Shown here: one piece after another, positions 43,661 through 53,336 of the stretch
Layout of the letters: the number at the start of each line of letters is the position of its first letter
Numbering within the stretch: the stretch's first letter is position 1
From: Candidatus Thorarchaeota archaeon
GTDB taxonomy: Archaea > Asgardarchaeota > Thorarchaeia > Thorarchaeales > Thorarchaeaceae
Reading direction: 5' to 3'
NCBI GenBank assembly: GCA_016839345.1
Contig: JAEOUL010000163.1
Location: 12,638-76,637 of the forward strand
DNA length: 64,000 nucleotides
Notes under the pieces: generated by a model
Seen by the model: only the letters and a program-made list of their open reading frames with translations
The model's database searches: none
Told to the model about the DNA's origin: nothing
Program-made: the position numbers and the translations under genes

Positions 43661-44419
43661 ATGTCCAGCAAAAAAGAGATTCCGTGGTATGCGAATGATA
43701 CAATGTGGACAATTATGGAACCTATTTTGTTCACAGAGGCTCGTATTGCTCACACAGTTGCTGAAGTTGATTCTATCAAATCACTGTGTAAAATCCAAAA
43801 TGACGAATCTATTCTAGATCTTTGTTGCGGGATTGGGCGTCATTCTCTTGAGTTCTCTAGGCGCGGGCACAATGTCGTAGGTGTAGATAGAACTAGGTTG
43901 TATTTAGAAAAAGCAATCGCAAGGGCACAGGAAGAAAGACTGAACATTGAATTCGTTTTGGATGACATGAGAACCTTCTACCGCAAGAAGTCGTTTGACA
44001 TTGTATTGAGTATGTTCACTTCCTTCAGTTATTTCGAGGACCATGAAGAACAGATGCTAGTTCTACGAAATATCTATGCGTCTCTCAGAGCTGGAGGTCG
44101 ATTCATATTGGAATCTATGGGAAAGGAAATATTGGCACGGATATTTCTGAGACAAAACTGGTCGGAATGGCCGCATGGTTTTATGATGGAAGAGAGAGAA
44201 GCCATCGAAAACTGGAGTAAGATGCACAACAAATGGATTTTCATAGAGAGGGATGGTACTGTTCACAGATTTGATGTCATCCATTGGATTTATTCTGGAG
44301 CTGAGATCAAGAAAATGTTGGAGAAGGTTGGATTCTCTGACATCAGAATCTATGGAGGTCTTGATGGAAGACCCTATGATAATGAAGCCGCTAGACTTGT
44401 GGTTGTAGCAACAAAGTGA
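43661..44419 (+). CDS. SAM-dependent class I methyltransferase
   Basis: A 252-residue enzyme from ATG 43661 (a GGGAGA ribosome-binding site lies before it; the longer frame to 43505 has nothing in common with the fold). The SAM motifs are ILDLCCGIGRHSLEFSRRGHNVVGVD (motif I and the acidic loop), FVLDDMRTF and DIVLSMFTSFSYF (motif II/III), then YASLRAGGRFILE. The C-terminal part is beta-rich. It resembles methyltransferases acting on small molecules; the substrate is unknown. It is followed 54 bases later by adenine deaminase. Confidence 0.88.
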   Translation: MSSKKEIPWYANDTMWTIMEPILFTEARIAHTVAEVDSIKSLCKIQNDESILDLCCGIGRHSLEFSRRGHNVVGVDRTRLYLEKAIARAQEERLNIEFVLDDMRTFYRKKSFDIVLSMFTSFSYFEDHEEQMLVLRNIYASLRAGGRFILESMGKEILARIFLRQNWSEWPHGFMMEEREAIENWSKMHNKWIFIERDGTVHRFDVIHWIYSGAEIKKMLEKVGFSDIRIYGGLDGRPYDNEAARLVVVATK

Positions 44420-44473
44420 ACCAATTGGAAACCCTTTTCATAGCTGCTGCATAGGGCATTGGGAGTGAGAAGA

Positions 44474-46219
44474 ATGTTTCTAACACGTTCAGAGGACTAC
44501 CCCATTGATCAAATGATAGATGTCGCATCTGGAAGAACCCGTGCAGATATGGTATTGAAAAACGCCAATGTTGTGAACGTGTTTACAGGCGACGTGACCA
44601 AGGGAGATATTGCAATTCATCGTGAATTCATAGCTGGAATTGGTGATTATGTTGGAAAAGAGGTGATTGACCTCAAAGGTAAATTTGTAGCACCCTCATT
44701 TATCGATGGTCATGTGCATGTCGAATCATCCATGGTTATGCCAATCCAGTATGCTCGTGCAGTTGTCCCACATGGTACTGGAGCAGTTATTGCTGATCCT
44801 CATGAGATAGCGAATGTACTAGGTACTGAGGGCATCTTGTACATGAGTAAGAGTATGCGAGGCGGCGCTCTGGAGTTCTACATGATGCTACCCTCCTGTG
44901 TTCCAGCAACGGATCTTGAAACAAATGGTGTCGCTCTTGATTTTCTTGATATCAAGCCACTGATGACAGAACACTATGTCTTGGGTCTGGCTGAAGCAAT
45001 GAATTATCGTGGCGTTATCTATCGTGATCCCGATATACTAGAGAAAATACGTGTGGCATTAAGAATGGGTAAATTGATTGATGGTCATGCTCCAGAGTTG
45101 CGAGGCTTGGATCTCAATGCTTATGCAGCAGCAAGAATCTCATCAGATCATGAGTGCATAAGTATTGATGAAGCAACGGCCAAGTTAGCAGCAGGATTAC
45201 ACATTCACATTCGCGAGGGTTCTACTGCAAAGAACCTACAAGACCTAGCTCCCCTGATTCAACCTCACACTGCCATGTTCTGTAGCTTTGTAACCGACGA
45301 CCGAAATACTCTCGATCTTCTTGAACGAGGGCACATCGATAGTATGATCCGTGATGCAATTGAGTTGGGGGTCGATCCAGTATTAGCTATCAAAGTTGCT
45401 ACACTTTCAACTGCAAGGCACTACGGTCTCCAGTATGTGGGCGCTGTGGCCCCTGGATATCATGCTGATTTGGTGGTACTAGATTCACTTGAGAAAATCA
45501 ATGTAAAGATGGTCTTCAAACAAGGTGTAATAGTAGCTAAAGATGGAAAGATGATCAAGGATTTTGGGATTGAAGAGCAACCTCGGTTAAGACGCTCAGT
45601 TAATATTCACTATCTGCAGCCTGAAGATTTCCAAGTGAAGGCTCGTGGAAATCAGATGAATGTGATTGGTATGATTCCTAATCAGTTAATCACAGAACGA
45701 CTGATTGAAGACACAAAGATAGAAGATGGTCTTGCAGTTCCTGACATTGATCGGGATATCACTAAAGTCGCGATTATCGAGAGGCATAATGCCTCAGAAC
45801 CTCGCTCGATTGGATTTGTAAAAGGGATGGGTATCAAAGAAGGTGCTTTGGTGTCCTCGATTGCCCATGACAGTCATAATATAGTCGCAGTGGCTACAAA
45901 CGATGAGGACCTCATACATGCTGCAATCCAAATCGTACGAATGCAAGGTGGTATTGCAATCGCAAAAGATGGTAAGATTATTGAATCACTCCCATTGCCT
46001 ATTGCTGGTCTCATGTCTGACCAATCGATTGAACATGTGAGTGGAAAACTCAAGAACCTTAAGAAGGGAGCAAAAAGCCTCGGTACACCATTAGACGAAC
46101 CCTTTATGGCAATGGCTTTCTTATCGCTCCCTGTTATACCTAAACTCAAGATAACGGATCTTGGCTTGGTCGATGTGGAGAGATTTCGATTGATTGACCT
46201 CTTTGATGTCACTAGCTAG
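44474..46219 (+). CDS. ade: Adenine deaminase
   Basis: A protein of about 581 residues of the amidohydrolase superfamily. The family block FIDGHVHVESSMVMPIQYARAVVPHGTGAVIADPHEIANVLG holds the metal-binding His-x-His and the conserved ESS. Other conserved parts are DGHAPELRGLDLNAYAAARISSDHE and the C-terminal region with GMGIKEGALVSSIAHDSHNIVAVATND. It converts adenine to hypoxanthine and ammonia for purine salvage. The ATG at 44474 has GGGAG upstream; TTG 44459 would be alternative. It overlaps the convergent zinc-finger membrane gene by 8 bases. Confidence 0.95.
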   Translation: MFLTRSEDYPIDQMIDVASGRTRADMVLKNANVVNVFTGDVTKGDIAIHREFIAGIGDYVGKEVIDLKGKFVAPSFIDGHVHVESSMVMPIQYARAVVPHGTGAVIADPHEIANVLGTEGILYMSKSMRGGALEFYMMLPSCVPATDLETNGVALDFLDIKPLMTEHYVLGLAEAMNYRGVIYRDPDILEKIRVALRMGKLIDGHAPELRGLDLNAYAAARISSDHECISIDEATAKLAAGLHIHIREGSTAKNLQDLAPLIQPHTAMFCSFVTDDRNTLDLLERGHIDSMIRDAIELGVDPVLAIKVATLSTARHYGLQYVGAVAPGYHADLVVLDSLEKINVKMVFKQGVIVAKDGKMIKDFGIEEQPRLRRSVNIHYLQPEDFQVKARGNQMNVIGMIPNQLITERLIEDTKIEDGLAVPDIDRDITKVAIIERHNASEPRSIGFVKGMGIKEGALVSSIAHDSHNIVAVATNDEDLIHAAIQIVRMQGGIAIAKDGKIIESLPLPIAGLMSDQSIEHVSGKLKNLKKGAKSLGTPLDEPFMAMAFLSLPVIPKLKITDLGLVDVERFRLIDLFDVTS

Positions 46220-47096
46220 ATAATTCTTCAAGACTTTGCTTGAGGGAGAGATGTAATTTCTCTCTTGCATCTTTAAGCTGTTTCCGCTTCTTGTTTCCAA
46301 CAAATATTGCCATTAATGATCCAATGAATACTAGGATGGTACCAAATAGAAATGCTCCCAATAACATGGGCAGAAATATCGGATTTGGCAAACTAAGAAG
46401 ACCAAAGAGGAGTCCTCGAAATAGTAAATGAGCTACTTCAATGACGAGTATCACCAAAAGAGTGATTCCAGCTCCCAGTTGCCGTTCGTGAATGTAAACC
46501 TGCAATGCCGATTGAAGTAGTATTGCTGATAGCAAGTTACCAAGAATGCTTAGGAGCAAAAGGGTGAGAGGCATTGTGAACCATAAGGGCAATTCAAAGA
46601 ACGTAATTGCTGGAATACTCCATGGAGTTAGAAATTGGAAATATAGCATTCCAAGGAAGAATATCAATTCAAAAACCATCATAATGATAGCTCCCAAACC
46701 AGTAATACGCAGGATCATGTTGTCAATTCTATCTGCCCAATCCATATTTGCCAGTTTTAGGTAATCCTCATTGAGTGGCTTCGCCCAATCGCTCTCAGTG
46801 ATACATGCTGTCTTGCTGCAATTGACAATCGTGAGAAGTTTTCCACCATATTCTCCTACTCTTTTTTGTTCACACTCCTCACAAATGAGATCTCCACATA
46901 TATGACAAACTTCCTTTGCAAGTGTTCCAGGGTGATTAACACAATCTCTGCTCTGGCTAGAACCAAGAATTGGTGACGCACAATATTCACAACGGTTGAC
47001 CTTGTCCTGATTGAACACAGTGACCGGTCCACCGCAAACGGGACAGAGAACCTTTTCTTGGATAGTATCTGTTTCGGTCAATAGCCTGCCCCCCAA
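46212..47096 (-). CDS. Membrane protein with zinc ribbon and B-box-like zinc finger
   Basis: A 294-residue protein. An N-terminal zinc ribbon (C18-x2-C21 ... C36-x2-C39) is followed by a B-box-like pattern (C52-x2-H55-x8-C64-x2-C67-x4-C72-x2-C75) and an extra Cys pair (C93, C98). Four membrane helices follow at about 125-270, then a Lys/Glu-rich tail. The start (TTG) overlaps the end of the related gene upstream by 19 bases. The zinc fingers face the cytoplasm, and may bind proteins or act as scaffolding; no RING-type ligase pattern is complete. Family unknown. Confidence 0.8.
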   Translation of the reverse strand: MGGRLLTETDTIQEKVLCPVCGGPVTVFNQDKVNRCEYCASPILGSSQSRDCVNHPGTLAKEVCHICGDLICEECEQKRVGEYGGKLLTIVNCSKTACITESDWAKPLNEDYLKLANMDWADRIDNMILRITGLGAIIMMVFELIFFLGMLYFQFLTPWSIPAITFFELPLWFTMPLTLLLLSILGNLLSAILLQSALQVYIHERQLGAGITLLVILVIEVAHLLFRGLLFGLLSLPNPIFLPMLLGAFLFGTILVFIGSLMAIFVGNKKRKQLKDAREKLHLSLKQSLEELSS

Positions 47097-48589
47097 AATG
47101 ATTGTGCGTGTTTTCTCTTCAGTTCACGCTGTTTCTTCTCATAGTCACGTCTAAACTGCTCTCGACGCCTAAGCTCTTCTCGCTGTTTTTGTTGAGTAGC
47201 TCTTTGATAATCTTCCCAAGATCGGACTGATGGTCTGAGCTTTGACTCCTTGACCTTCATCTTTTGACGAGTGGCAAGACTCTTTACTCGAGCGTTGTCC
47301 ACTGATACAAAATCAGTATTGCTTATGATTTTAGCAGCTTCAATTGTCACAGCAATAAGTCCCGCATAGAAAAGAATTGGTATGATGATGATTGCACCGA
47401 GTAGCATCAGGGCACCAGCTAACAACGGTATAGCAATTATTATGATGACAATTAGAAGAATCGCACCAGCACAACTATCACTACCTCCACCGCCACCTCC
47501 TGACTTTCCAATGCTAGCTAGAAGCTCAAGTGGAAGCCTCCAGAGATGTTTCATTGCATTTCCATAAACCCCAAGGAAATTTTGATACATTCTTCCTACT
47601 CTGGCAAATCTCCCTCCAGCAGATGAGAAAAGACTGTCAATTGGAATTACCAATGATGCCGTTGTAACAGCAGGTCGGTATCTTCCCTCGAAACATTTAC
47701 GGCAGAGATACACAGCAGAACCTTCCCATTTTTCATCGACTGGAGGTTCTTGAACAGTAAGACATTGTCTACAGAAATGGTTTCCACACACATTGCAAGT
47801 TGTTGCCGCTAGGAATTCCTCATGATTAGCACATGGTATAAACACACTACTTACCCCAAGAACTACACCGCAATAATCACAACTCACTGTATTATCATCC
47901 TTGACCTTGGTTAGAGGTGTAGCCCCTCCACAATTGGAGCATAGGATTGCCATTCCCTCCTCTGTGACAATTTTCCGTATATCAAGTATCTTCTTCTCAT
48001 CATCTGGAGAGAGCTCTGAAACTCCATCTGGAGCGAGAAGCACTGGTTCTAGAGGAGTCGGCATCAGACCCGCTTCAATAAGCCTAGCTTGTGCTCGGTC
48101 GCGTACAATAGTAGCTCCGGCCGGAGGTATAACTTTCTTCCAGCTTATGAGAAGGTACAGAATAATCAAAGACTGAGATGCAACGATAAATACTGCAACA
48201 TTTCCAATTGCTATCTCAAAATTGTCAATCCCAAACAGCGTAAAATTCCAAGAGTATGTTATCCCTTGGATGTAGAGTAATAACGCGCACAACGCAATAG
48301 CAATGATACTATACAACACTTGCGCTATAACAGCCCATCTTCTCAAATCATCCACATAGTTTCCAATTACAAGGCAGGGAAAAGCTACTCCACCAAGGAT
48401 CAACAGAGTATAGAGGTATCCTATTGAACCCAATGTTCCGGTTATAGTTGCTATGAATATCCCCGCCGTGGCAATCACACCAAAGATTCCGAAAGTCATC
48501 TGAATAATGCCTATTAATCGAAGTCCCATAGGTCTGTCAAAGATTGTGTAGACCTTCTTTTCCTCCTCGGACAAAACATCAATCCCCAT
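47078..48589 (-). CDS. Membrane protein with zinc ribbon and B-box-like zinc finger, larger relative
   Basis: A 503-residue protein. Four membrane helices (about 25-155), a cytoplasmic segment with a zinc ribbon (CSNCGG ... CDYCG) and the same B-box-like spacing (CANH ... CNVCGNHFCRQC), then a third Cys pair (CRKC). A Gly-rich turn leads to two more helices (IILPL type, about 375-430), and a highly charged basic tail (QKQREELRRREQFRRDYEKKQRELKRKH). It overlaps the next gene by 19 bases, and both proteins share the zinc module, so they probably work as a pair. Not recognised beyond that. Confidence 0.8.
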   Translation of the reverse strand: MGIDVLSEEEKKVYTIFDRPMGLRLIGIIQMTFGIFGVIATAGIFIATITGTLGSIGYLYTLLILGGVAFPCLVIGNYVDDLRRWAVIAQVLYSIIAIALCALLLYIQGITYSWNFTLFGIDNFEIAIGNVAVFIVASQSLIILYLLISWKKVIPPAGATIVRDRAQARLIEAGLMPTPLEPVLLAPDGVSELSPDDEKKILDIRKIVTEEGMAILCSNCGGATPLTKVKDDNTVSCDYCGVVLGVSSVFIPCANHEEFLAATTCNVCGNHFCRQCLTVQEPPVDEKWEGSAVYLCRKCFEGRYRPAVTTASLVIPIDSLFSSAGGRFARVGRMYQNFLGVYGNAMKHLWRLPLELLASIGKSGGGGGGSDSCAGAILLIVIIIIAIPLLAGALMLLGAIIIIPILFYAGLIAVTIEAAKIISNTDFVSVDNARVKSLATRQKMKVKESKLRPSVRSWEDYQRATQQKQREELRRREQFRRDYEKKQRELKRKHAQSFWGAGY

Positions 48590-48724
48590 ACGCGTAACTC
48601 AAACCTCTGGATTTGATATTGCTCATTTAGACTGAGGACTTAAAATGTCTACGGCTGCTTTGAGTCTTGAACTAACAACTCTCATAAGGATGTTTTACAT
48701 AATTCCGCAAACTGCGTGATAGCT

Positions 48725-48910
48725 ATGACTGAGATTCCGATGCCCGGTGATTATGGAGCGCCTGAGCGACAACCTCCACCACAAGAGAAAGGCTGTTGCT
48801 CTCGATGTTGTGAATGCTGGATGTGGCTTTTAGCAGGATGTGTCCTGATATTTGTGATATGGATCATCTTGGCTTTGAGCATGGGATTGTGGTTCTTTGG
48901 TCTCTTTTGA
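48725..48910 (+). CDS. Small Cys-rich single-pass membrane protein
   Basis: A 61-residue protein. An acidic, Pro-rich head (PMPGDYGAPERQPPPQEK) is followed by five Cys in nine residues (GCCSRCCECW), then one long membrane helix ending in WFFGLF. A TATA-like TTTTACATAA (48690-48699) sits about 30 bases upstream. The Cys cluster at the membrane face could bind a metal, carry lipid anchors or form disulfides. The start could be GTG 48716. Too short to assign to a family. Confidence 0.6.
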   Translation: MTEIPMPGDYGAPERQPPPQEKGCCSRCCECWMWLLAGCVLIFVIWIILALSMGLWFFGLF

Positions 48911-48990
48911 TAAAACAATATTAAATCCATTAATTTATAACCACCCTGAGAGAGTACGCCAATTATCTGACTCATGGAGTAACGAACTCT

Positions 48991-49659
48991 GTGGCCGACT
49001 CTGAAGAAGACAACAATCTATACCCCACCCTTGACGGTGGGCGTATTGATCGAATTATGAGAGCACTGGAGCTTACACAGGGTGTTGAAATTGCACGACG
49101 TTACCTCGCAATGAATGCCTTCGATGGCGCACTTACAATGCTAGGGCTAATTCTGGGTGGACTGATCACAATCAATCCTGCCCATGTAGCTGAAGCAGCC
49201 CTCCAATTCAATGCGATTCTCCTTGCAGCTGCAGGAACAAGCATTGCGATGGCAATTTCAGGTTTTAGTGGATCATATCTCACAGAGAGTGCTGAGAGAG
49301 ACCGTGAAGTGGATGAACTAGGTAAAGCCATGCTGACTGACATGAGCGATACTATGTATGCAAAAGCCACTAGAACAACCTCAGTTGTTGTGGCTGTTGT
49401 TGATGGTGCATCTCCTGCAATAGCTGCGTTTATCATTATCATACCCCTCTTCTTTGTACCTTCTGGTATGCTTGATTATCGAGTCGCATTCTACATGGCT
49501 ATAGCAATTTGCATGGCTCTATTATTCGCTCTGGGACTTTTTCTTGGCGCAGTATCGAAGAAGAATATGTGGTCCTATGGAGCAAAGACATTGTTTGCTG
49601 GGATTATGACCGCCATTCTTATGTTCATCATTTCTCTGCTCACAGGTGCGAGTGGATAG
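48991..49659 (+). CDS. VIT1/CCC1-like metal transporter family protein
   Basis: A 222-residue protein with five membrane helices. Residues about 35-80 contain NAFDGALTMLGLILGGL, the family start (like ND-G-L-x2-LG), and the C-terminal region has AKTLFAGIMTAILMFIISLL. In yeast and plants the family moves Fe2+/Mn2+ into vacuoles; archaeal members probably expel or store these metals. The start is GTG 48991. It is followed 3 bases later by the D-cysteine desulfhydrase-like gene, a probable operon. Confidence 0.75.
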   Translation: MADSEEDNNLYPTLDGGRIDRIMRALELTQGVEIARRYLAMNAFDGALTMLGLILGGLITINPAHVAEAALQFNAILLAAAGTSIAMAISGFSGSYLTESAERDREVDELGKAMLTDMSDTMYAKATRTTSVVVAVVDGASPAIAAFIIIIPLFFVPSGMLDYRVAFYMAIAICMALLFALGLFLGAVSKKNMWSYGAKTLFAGIMTAILMFIISLLTGASG

Positions 49660-49662
49660 ACA

Positions 49663-50640
49663 ATGTTCACTGACTTGCCTAGGGAGCGATTAGCGTTTCT
49701 ACCAACACCTCTTCATAAATTGAAGAATCTTGGAGAATCCATTGGACTGAATCATCTTTGGATAAAGAGAGATGACCAGACTGGTGCTGCATTTGGAGGT
49801 AACAAGACACGCAAACTTGAGTTTGTCGTGGGCGATGCAAAAGTGAACAGGGCAGACACTCTTGTTACTGTCGGTAGTGTTCAGAGTAATCACTGTCGTC
49901 AGACTGCTTCAGTCGCTGCATCTATGGGAATGCGATGCATTCTTCTTCTGGCTGGAGAGGAGCCAGAAACTTACACTGGAAATGTCCTACTTAACAGATT
50001 CATGGGTGCTGAAATGAAGTTCTTTCCTGACGATGCACCAATGATGCTCAACAAACGCCTGGATGAGATTATGAACACACTCACAGAATTTGGGCTTACA
50101 CCTTATGCGATACCTGCAGGAGCCGCTTTCCCTGTGGGGGTAATTCCTTATGCGTTAGCCATGCAAGAGTTAAAGACCCAATTTGACGAATACAATACAT
50201 TTCCTGAGAAGATTATCGTAGCCATGGGGACTGGTGGTACTCAAGCAGGTCTGATAATTGGTGCACACATGCTTGAACTTGATGTCGATATCATAGGCAT
50301 AACTGTATCAGAATCTGCTGAAGAATCTAAGGAGCGAATTCAGAATCTTATTGAAAGGACCATCGAAACATATCCTGAAATTGGTAGCTTTAAACCGAAG
50401 ATAACTATCGATGACAGTTTCATTGGCAAAGGATATGGAATACTTGAGGATGGTGTGGTTAGCGCTATCGAGATGTTTGCCAAAATGGATGGCATCATCC
50501 TTGATCCAGTTTACACAGGAAAAGCGGGTCTTGCATTAATACGGTATGCTCTTGCTGGAGATATATCAGCCAATACACCGACACTCTTCTACCACACTGG
50601 TGGTCAGCCTGCACTGTTCACTTATTCAGAACTTGGATGA
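49663..50640 (+). CDS. D-cysteine desulfhydrase/ACC deaminase-family PLP enzyme
   Basis: A 325-residue fold type II PLP enzyme. The cofactor Lys is Lys48 in AAFGGNKTRKLE. The family motif VGSVQSNHCRQTA follows, as do AMGTGGTQAGLIIG (phosphate loop), and FYHTGGQPALF near the end. The D-cysteine desulfhydrase branch (releases H2S from D-cysteine) and ACC deaminase share these motifs; the desulfhydrase is the more general assignment. It follows the VIT1-like gene. Confidence 0.85.
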   Translation: MFTDLPRERLAFLPTPLHKLKNLGESIGLNHLWIKRDDQTGAAFGGNKTRKLEFVVGDAKVNRADTLVTVGSVQSNHCRQTASVAASMGMRCILLLAGEEPETYTGNVLLNRFMGAEMKFFPDDAPMMLNKRLDEIMNTLTEFGLTPYAIPAGAAFPVGVIPYALAMQELKTQFDEYNTFPEKIIVAMGTGGTQAGLIIGAHMLELDVDIIGITVSESAEESKERIQNLIERTIETYPEIGSFKPKITIDDSFIGKGYGILEDGVVSAIEMFAKMDGIILDPVYTGKAGLALIRYALAGDISANTPTLFYHTGGQPALFTYSELG

Positions 50641-50666
50641 GGATCGAATGCAACAGGTCAGTGGAT

Positions 50667-51698
50667 CTAGACGCTTGTATCGGCTGAGTTGTTGAATAAA
50701 ACTACTCGATATCGAGCCCTGTTCTCCTTCACCTTCTGAATTGCCTCGTTCACTTCTGACATAGGCATCAACTCCACCTTGGGTATGATGCTATGCTTCT
50801 GTGCGAACGAGAGCATTTCCCACATTGTAGCTCGATTGCCTAAGAAGGAACCTGTGATTGACAGTTGGTGCGCTACTAGGTCTGTTGAATTAAACTCAAC
50901 ATCCGGGAAACCAACTAGGATGAACCGCCCATTTTTCTTCAAGGTGTTCAAGAGCAGCTCCCATTTGATCTTTTCACTGGCAGTGCATAACAAGAGGTCA
51001 AAGCTGAACTCGGCCTGCTCCAAGCTATCTTTGTCATTGGCAACAATAAAGTGGTCTGCGCCAAAATCGAGCGCTTGCTTCTTCTTCTCAGGAGAGGAGG
51101 AAATTGCGGTGACTTCATAGTCTAAGGCACGTGCGAATTGTAATGCTAGGTGGCCTAAACCTCCGACTCCGATGATTCCAATCTTCTGCTTCTCTTGGGT
51201 TGCATATGAGCGGAGTGGTGAATAGACTGTGATCCCTGCGCACATGAGCACCGCGGCCACCTCGGAGGGCATGGATTCCGGCAATGGGTAGGCAAAGCGA
51301 CTATCCACTTTCACAGAGGAAGCGAACCCACCATATGGAACCCATGTTCCTGATTGGACAATGTCCATGCAGAGCTGTTCTTCACCCTGTAAGCACCACT
51401 TACACTTTTTGCATGATCTCCCCTGCCACCCGATACCTACCCGGTCTCCTACCTTTAAATCAGATACTGCTTGACCTATGGCAGAAATACGGCCAACGAT
51501 TTCGTGACCAGGGACAAAGGGAAAAGCGGTGATTCCATAGTAGTTCTCAATGGCGTGGATATCGGTATGGCACACACCACAGTGCGTGATTGAAACCCTG
51601 ACATCATTTTCTCCCAGTTTGGGCGGTTCGTAAGTGAATGATTCGAGTGGTTGTCCCACGCCTTTTGCTGCGTATCCAGAAACCTTCTTAGAAGACAT
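50667..51698 (-). CDS. Zinc-dependent alcohol dehydrogenase (YahK/cinnamyl type)
   Basis: A 343-residue medium-chain dehydrogenase. The catalytic zinc ligands are in THCGVCHTDIHAIENYYG and FPFVPGHEIVG. The structural zinc Cys are in SCKKCKWCLQGEEQLC. The Rossmann motif is IGVGGLGHLALQFARALG-like (GIIGVGGLGHLA), followed by SSSPEKKK, whose lack of an acidic residue and nearby Lys favour NADP+. It should oxidise or reduce aldehydes and alcohols. ATG 51698 is used; upstream TTG also possible. A TATA-like element lies near 51730 on the minus strand. Confidence 0.92.
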   Translation of the reverse strand: MSSKKVSGYAAKGVGQPLESFTYEPPKLGENDVRVSITHCGVCHTDIHAIENYYGITAFPFVPGHEIVGRISAIGQAVSDLKVGDRVGIGWQGRSCKKCKWCLQGEEQLCMDIVQSGTWVPYGGFASSVKVDSRFAYPLPESMPSEVAAVLMCAGITVYSPLRSYATQEKQKIGIIGVGGLGHLALQFARALDYEVTAISSSPEKKKQALDFGADHFIVANDKDSLEQAEFSFDLLLCTASEKIKWELLLNTLKKNGRFILVGFPDVEFNSTDLVAHQLSITGSFLGNRATMWEMLSFAQKHSIIPKVELMPMSEVNEAIQKVKENRARYRVVLFNNSADTSV

Positions 51699-51845
51699 CC
51701 ATAGCACCTTTTCTGTTCTATTCTAAATATACAAACAAAGCTGGATTTGAAATAATTTCCTCTTGCTAAATAATTCTCTGCTGATGCACTTACAGCCTTC
51801 CTCTTAGTGATAGGACTCTTCAAATAGTCGGAACTTTGTTGAGTT

Positions 51846-53336
51846 CTACTTTTCTGAACGTTTAGCAACGGATACTATGATGCCAAGTAAGCAGTATAGT
51901 ATCATGATTATCACTGGTACAACTTCATCCAGAATTGAAGCGTTATAGAATGCTACTGCTCTCGAGGCTTCCACATAGTATGTGAGAGGAAAGAAGTATG
52001 GAACCCAAGCGATGTATGATGGCATTTGACTCAAGGGGAACAACAGCCCGGATAGGAACATCTGGGGGAGGATGAAAACAAGCATAAGCTGTATCACCTG
52101 TAGTTCGTTCTTCATCCGAACAGAAATTGCGAGTGCAAGTGTGACAGATCCTATTGCCAAGAGAATAACTAATGGGACCAACACTAAGATGGAAGAAAGT
52201 ATTCCTGGAGAGATGTAGATTATTACAATGCTAATGACCATCGTCTGAACCAGGAGAACTCCAATAAACGCAACTGAGTACCCGAGTACGATTTCGAGAT
52301 CCGACAGAGGCGTACTTTGCATTCTCTCTAATGTGCCCTGTTGCCTCTCTCTTAAGAAGAAAATTCCTGGAATCAAAAAACCAAAGAATACACTCATGAA
52401 GCCAATAATCGCTGGACCCATAATCTCTATCATTGACATTCCAGCTTCTCCATAGACATATGTAAGGTCAATACTCGTTTCACTCTCTCGTCCGAAAGTT
52501 TGCGAGATGGACTCAGAAAGTGACAGCTGAATTGCTGATAATGCTGAAGCAGCTTCTGCAGTCTGTATACCATTAATGAATAGCTCAATGGGTTGTTCTT
52601 CACCATTGATTGTAGCCTGTGTGAAATCAGAACCCACGTAGAGTCCTGCTACTACTGCTCTGCTTTCGAGTAACTCAATTACTTCATCACGACTGTCACA
52701 TAGAGTGACAGATACATTACCATTTTCCAACAATTTCTCTTCGAAAATCTCTCCAATGATAGTTGTGAGTCCCGCATCTTCATTGACAAGCGAGAGGTTG
52801 AATGAGAGGTCAAAAGGACTTGGTGGTTGGGGTACGGAGAATGTTATGTTACGTTGCATCTCAACACCGCTGCTTCCGAAGACTTCACTAGCCGCCTGTG
52901 TAGTGACATTTCCTATTGTTGCCATAATATAGTTAGCTTCCACCTCACTAGTCACATTAACATGTAGTTCTAGTGTGACATTTCCACCCGTTAGAAGACC
53001 CTCTGTGAAATCGAAGGGTAATAGGAGAACAGCTTGAATTGATTCTCCAAGATCATCAAAGGCAGTAGTATGAGACCTTTCAAAGACTGTCACATTCTCA
53101 TGGTCTTCGAATAGAGATGATACAGTGGCTCCGAGACTCTCTTCAAGAGGAGTATCTTGGATGCACACTGCGGTCGGGACATTTGCAACATCTCCTGAAA
53201 GAATGAATGACCACATGAATGTGATGAGAAGAGGAGCAAGGACCATAAGAACAAGAGTTGGTCGGTCTCGACGAATTTGACGGAAGATTCGACGTATCAT
53301 TGTACCAATACGGTGAGAGCTGATATGGCCACTCAT
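51846..53336 (-). CDS. ABC-2-type drug/lipid export permease (YhgE/DrrB-like)
   Basis: A 496-residue protein. One membrane helix (about 25-42), a large extracellular domain (about 45-285, with N-x-S/T sites and conserved DLSFNLSLVNEDA), and five more helices (about 300-490). The linker REQQGTLERMQSTPLSDLEIVLGY is the coupling helix of ABC2_membrane_3 permeases. The start overlaps the ATPase stop by 4 bases (ATGA). Members export lipids, drugs or polymers. The promoter upstream of the ATPase carries two dyads. Confidence 0.9.
   Translation of the reverse strand: MSGHISSHRIGTMIRRIFRQIRRDRPTLVLMVLAPLLITFMWSFILSGDVANVPTAVCIQDTPLEESLGATVSSLFEDHENVTVFERSHTTAFDDLGESIQAVLLLPFDFTEGLLTGGNVTLELHVNVTSEVEANYIMATIGNVTTQAASEVFGSSGVEMQRNITFSVPQPPSPFDLSFNLSLVNEDAGLTTIIGEIFEEKLLENGNVSVTLCDSRDEVIELLESRAVVAGLYVGSDFTQATINGEEQPIELFINGIQTAEAASALSAIQLSLSESISQTFGRESETSIDLTYVYGEAGMSMIEIMGPAIIGFMSVFFGFLIPGIFFLRERQQGTLERMQSTPLSDLEIVLGYSVAFIGVLLVQTMVISIVIIYISPGILSSILVLVPLVILLAIGSVTLALAISVRMKNELQVIQLMLVFILPQMFLSGLLFPLSQMPSYIAWVPYFFPLTYYVEASRAVAFYNASILDEVVPVIIMILYCLLGIIVSVAKRSEK

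Noticed and set aside
51476..51868. 130-residue minus-strand frame over the start of the alcohol dehydrogenase
   Set aside because: The real dehydrogenase frame has zinc motifs through this stretch; the other frame has no recognisable pattern.
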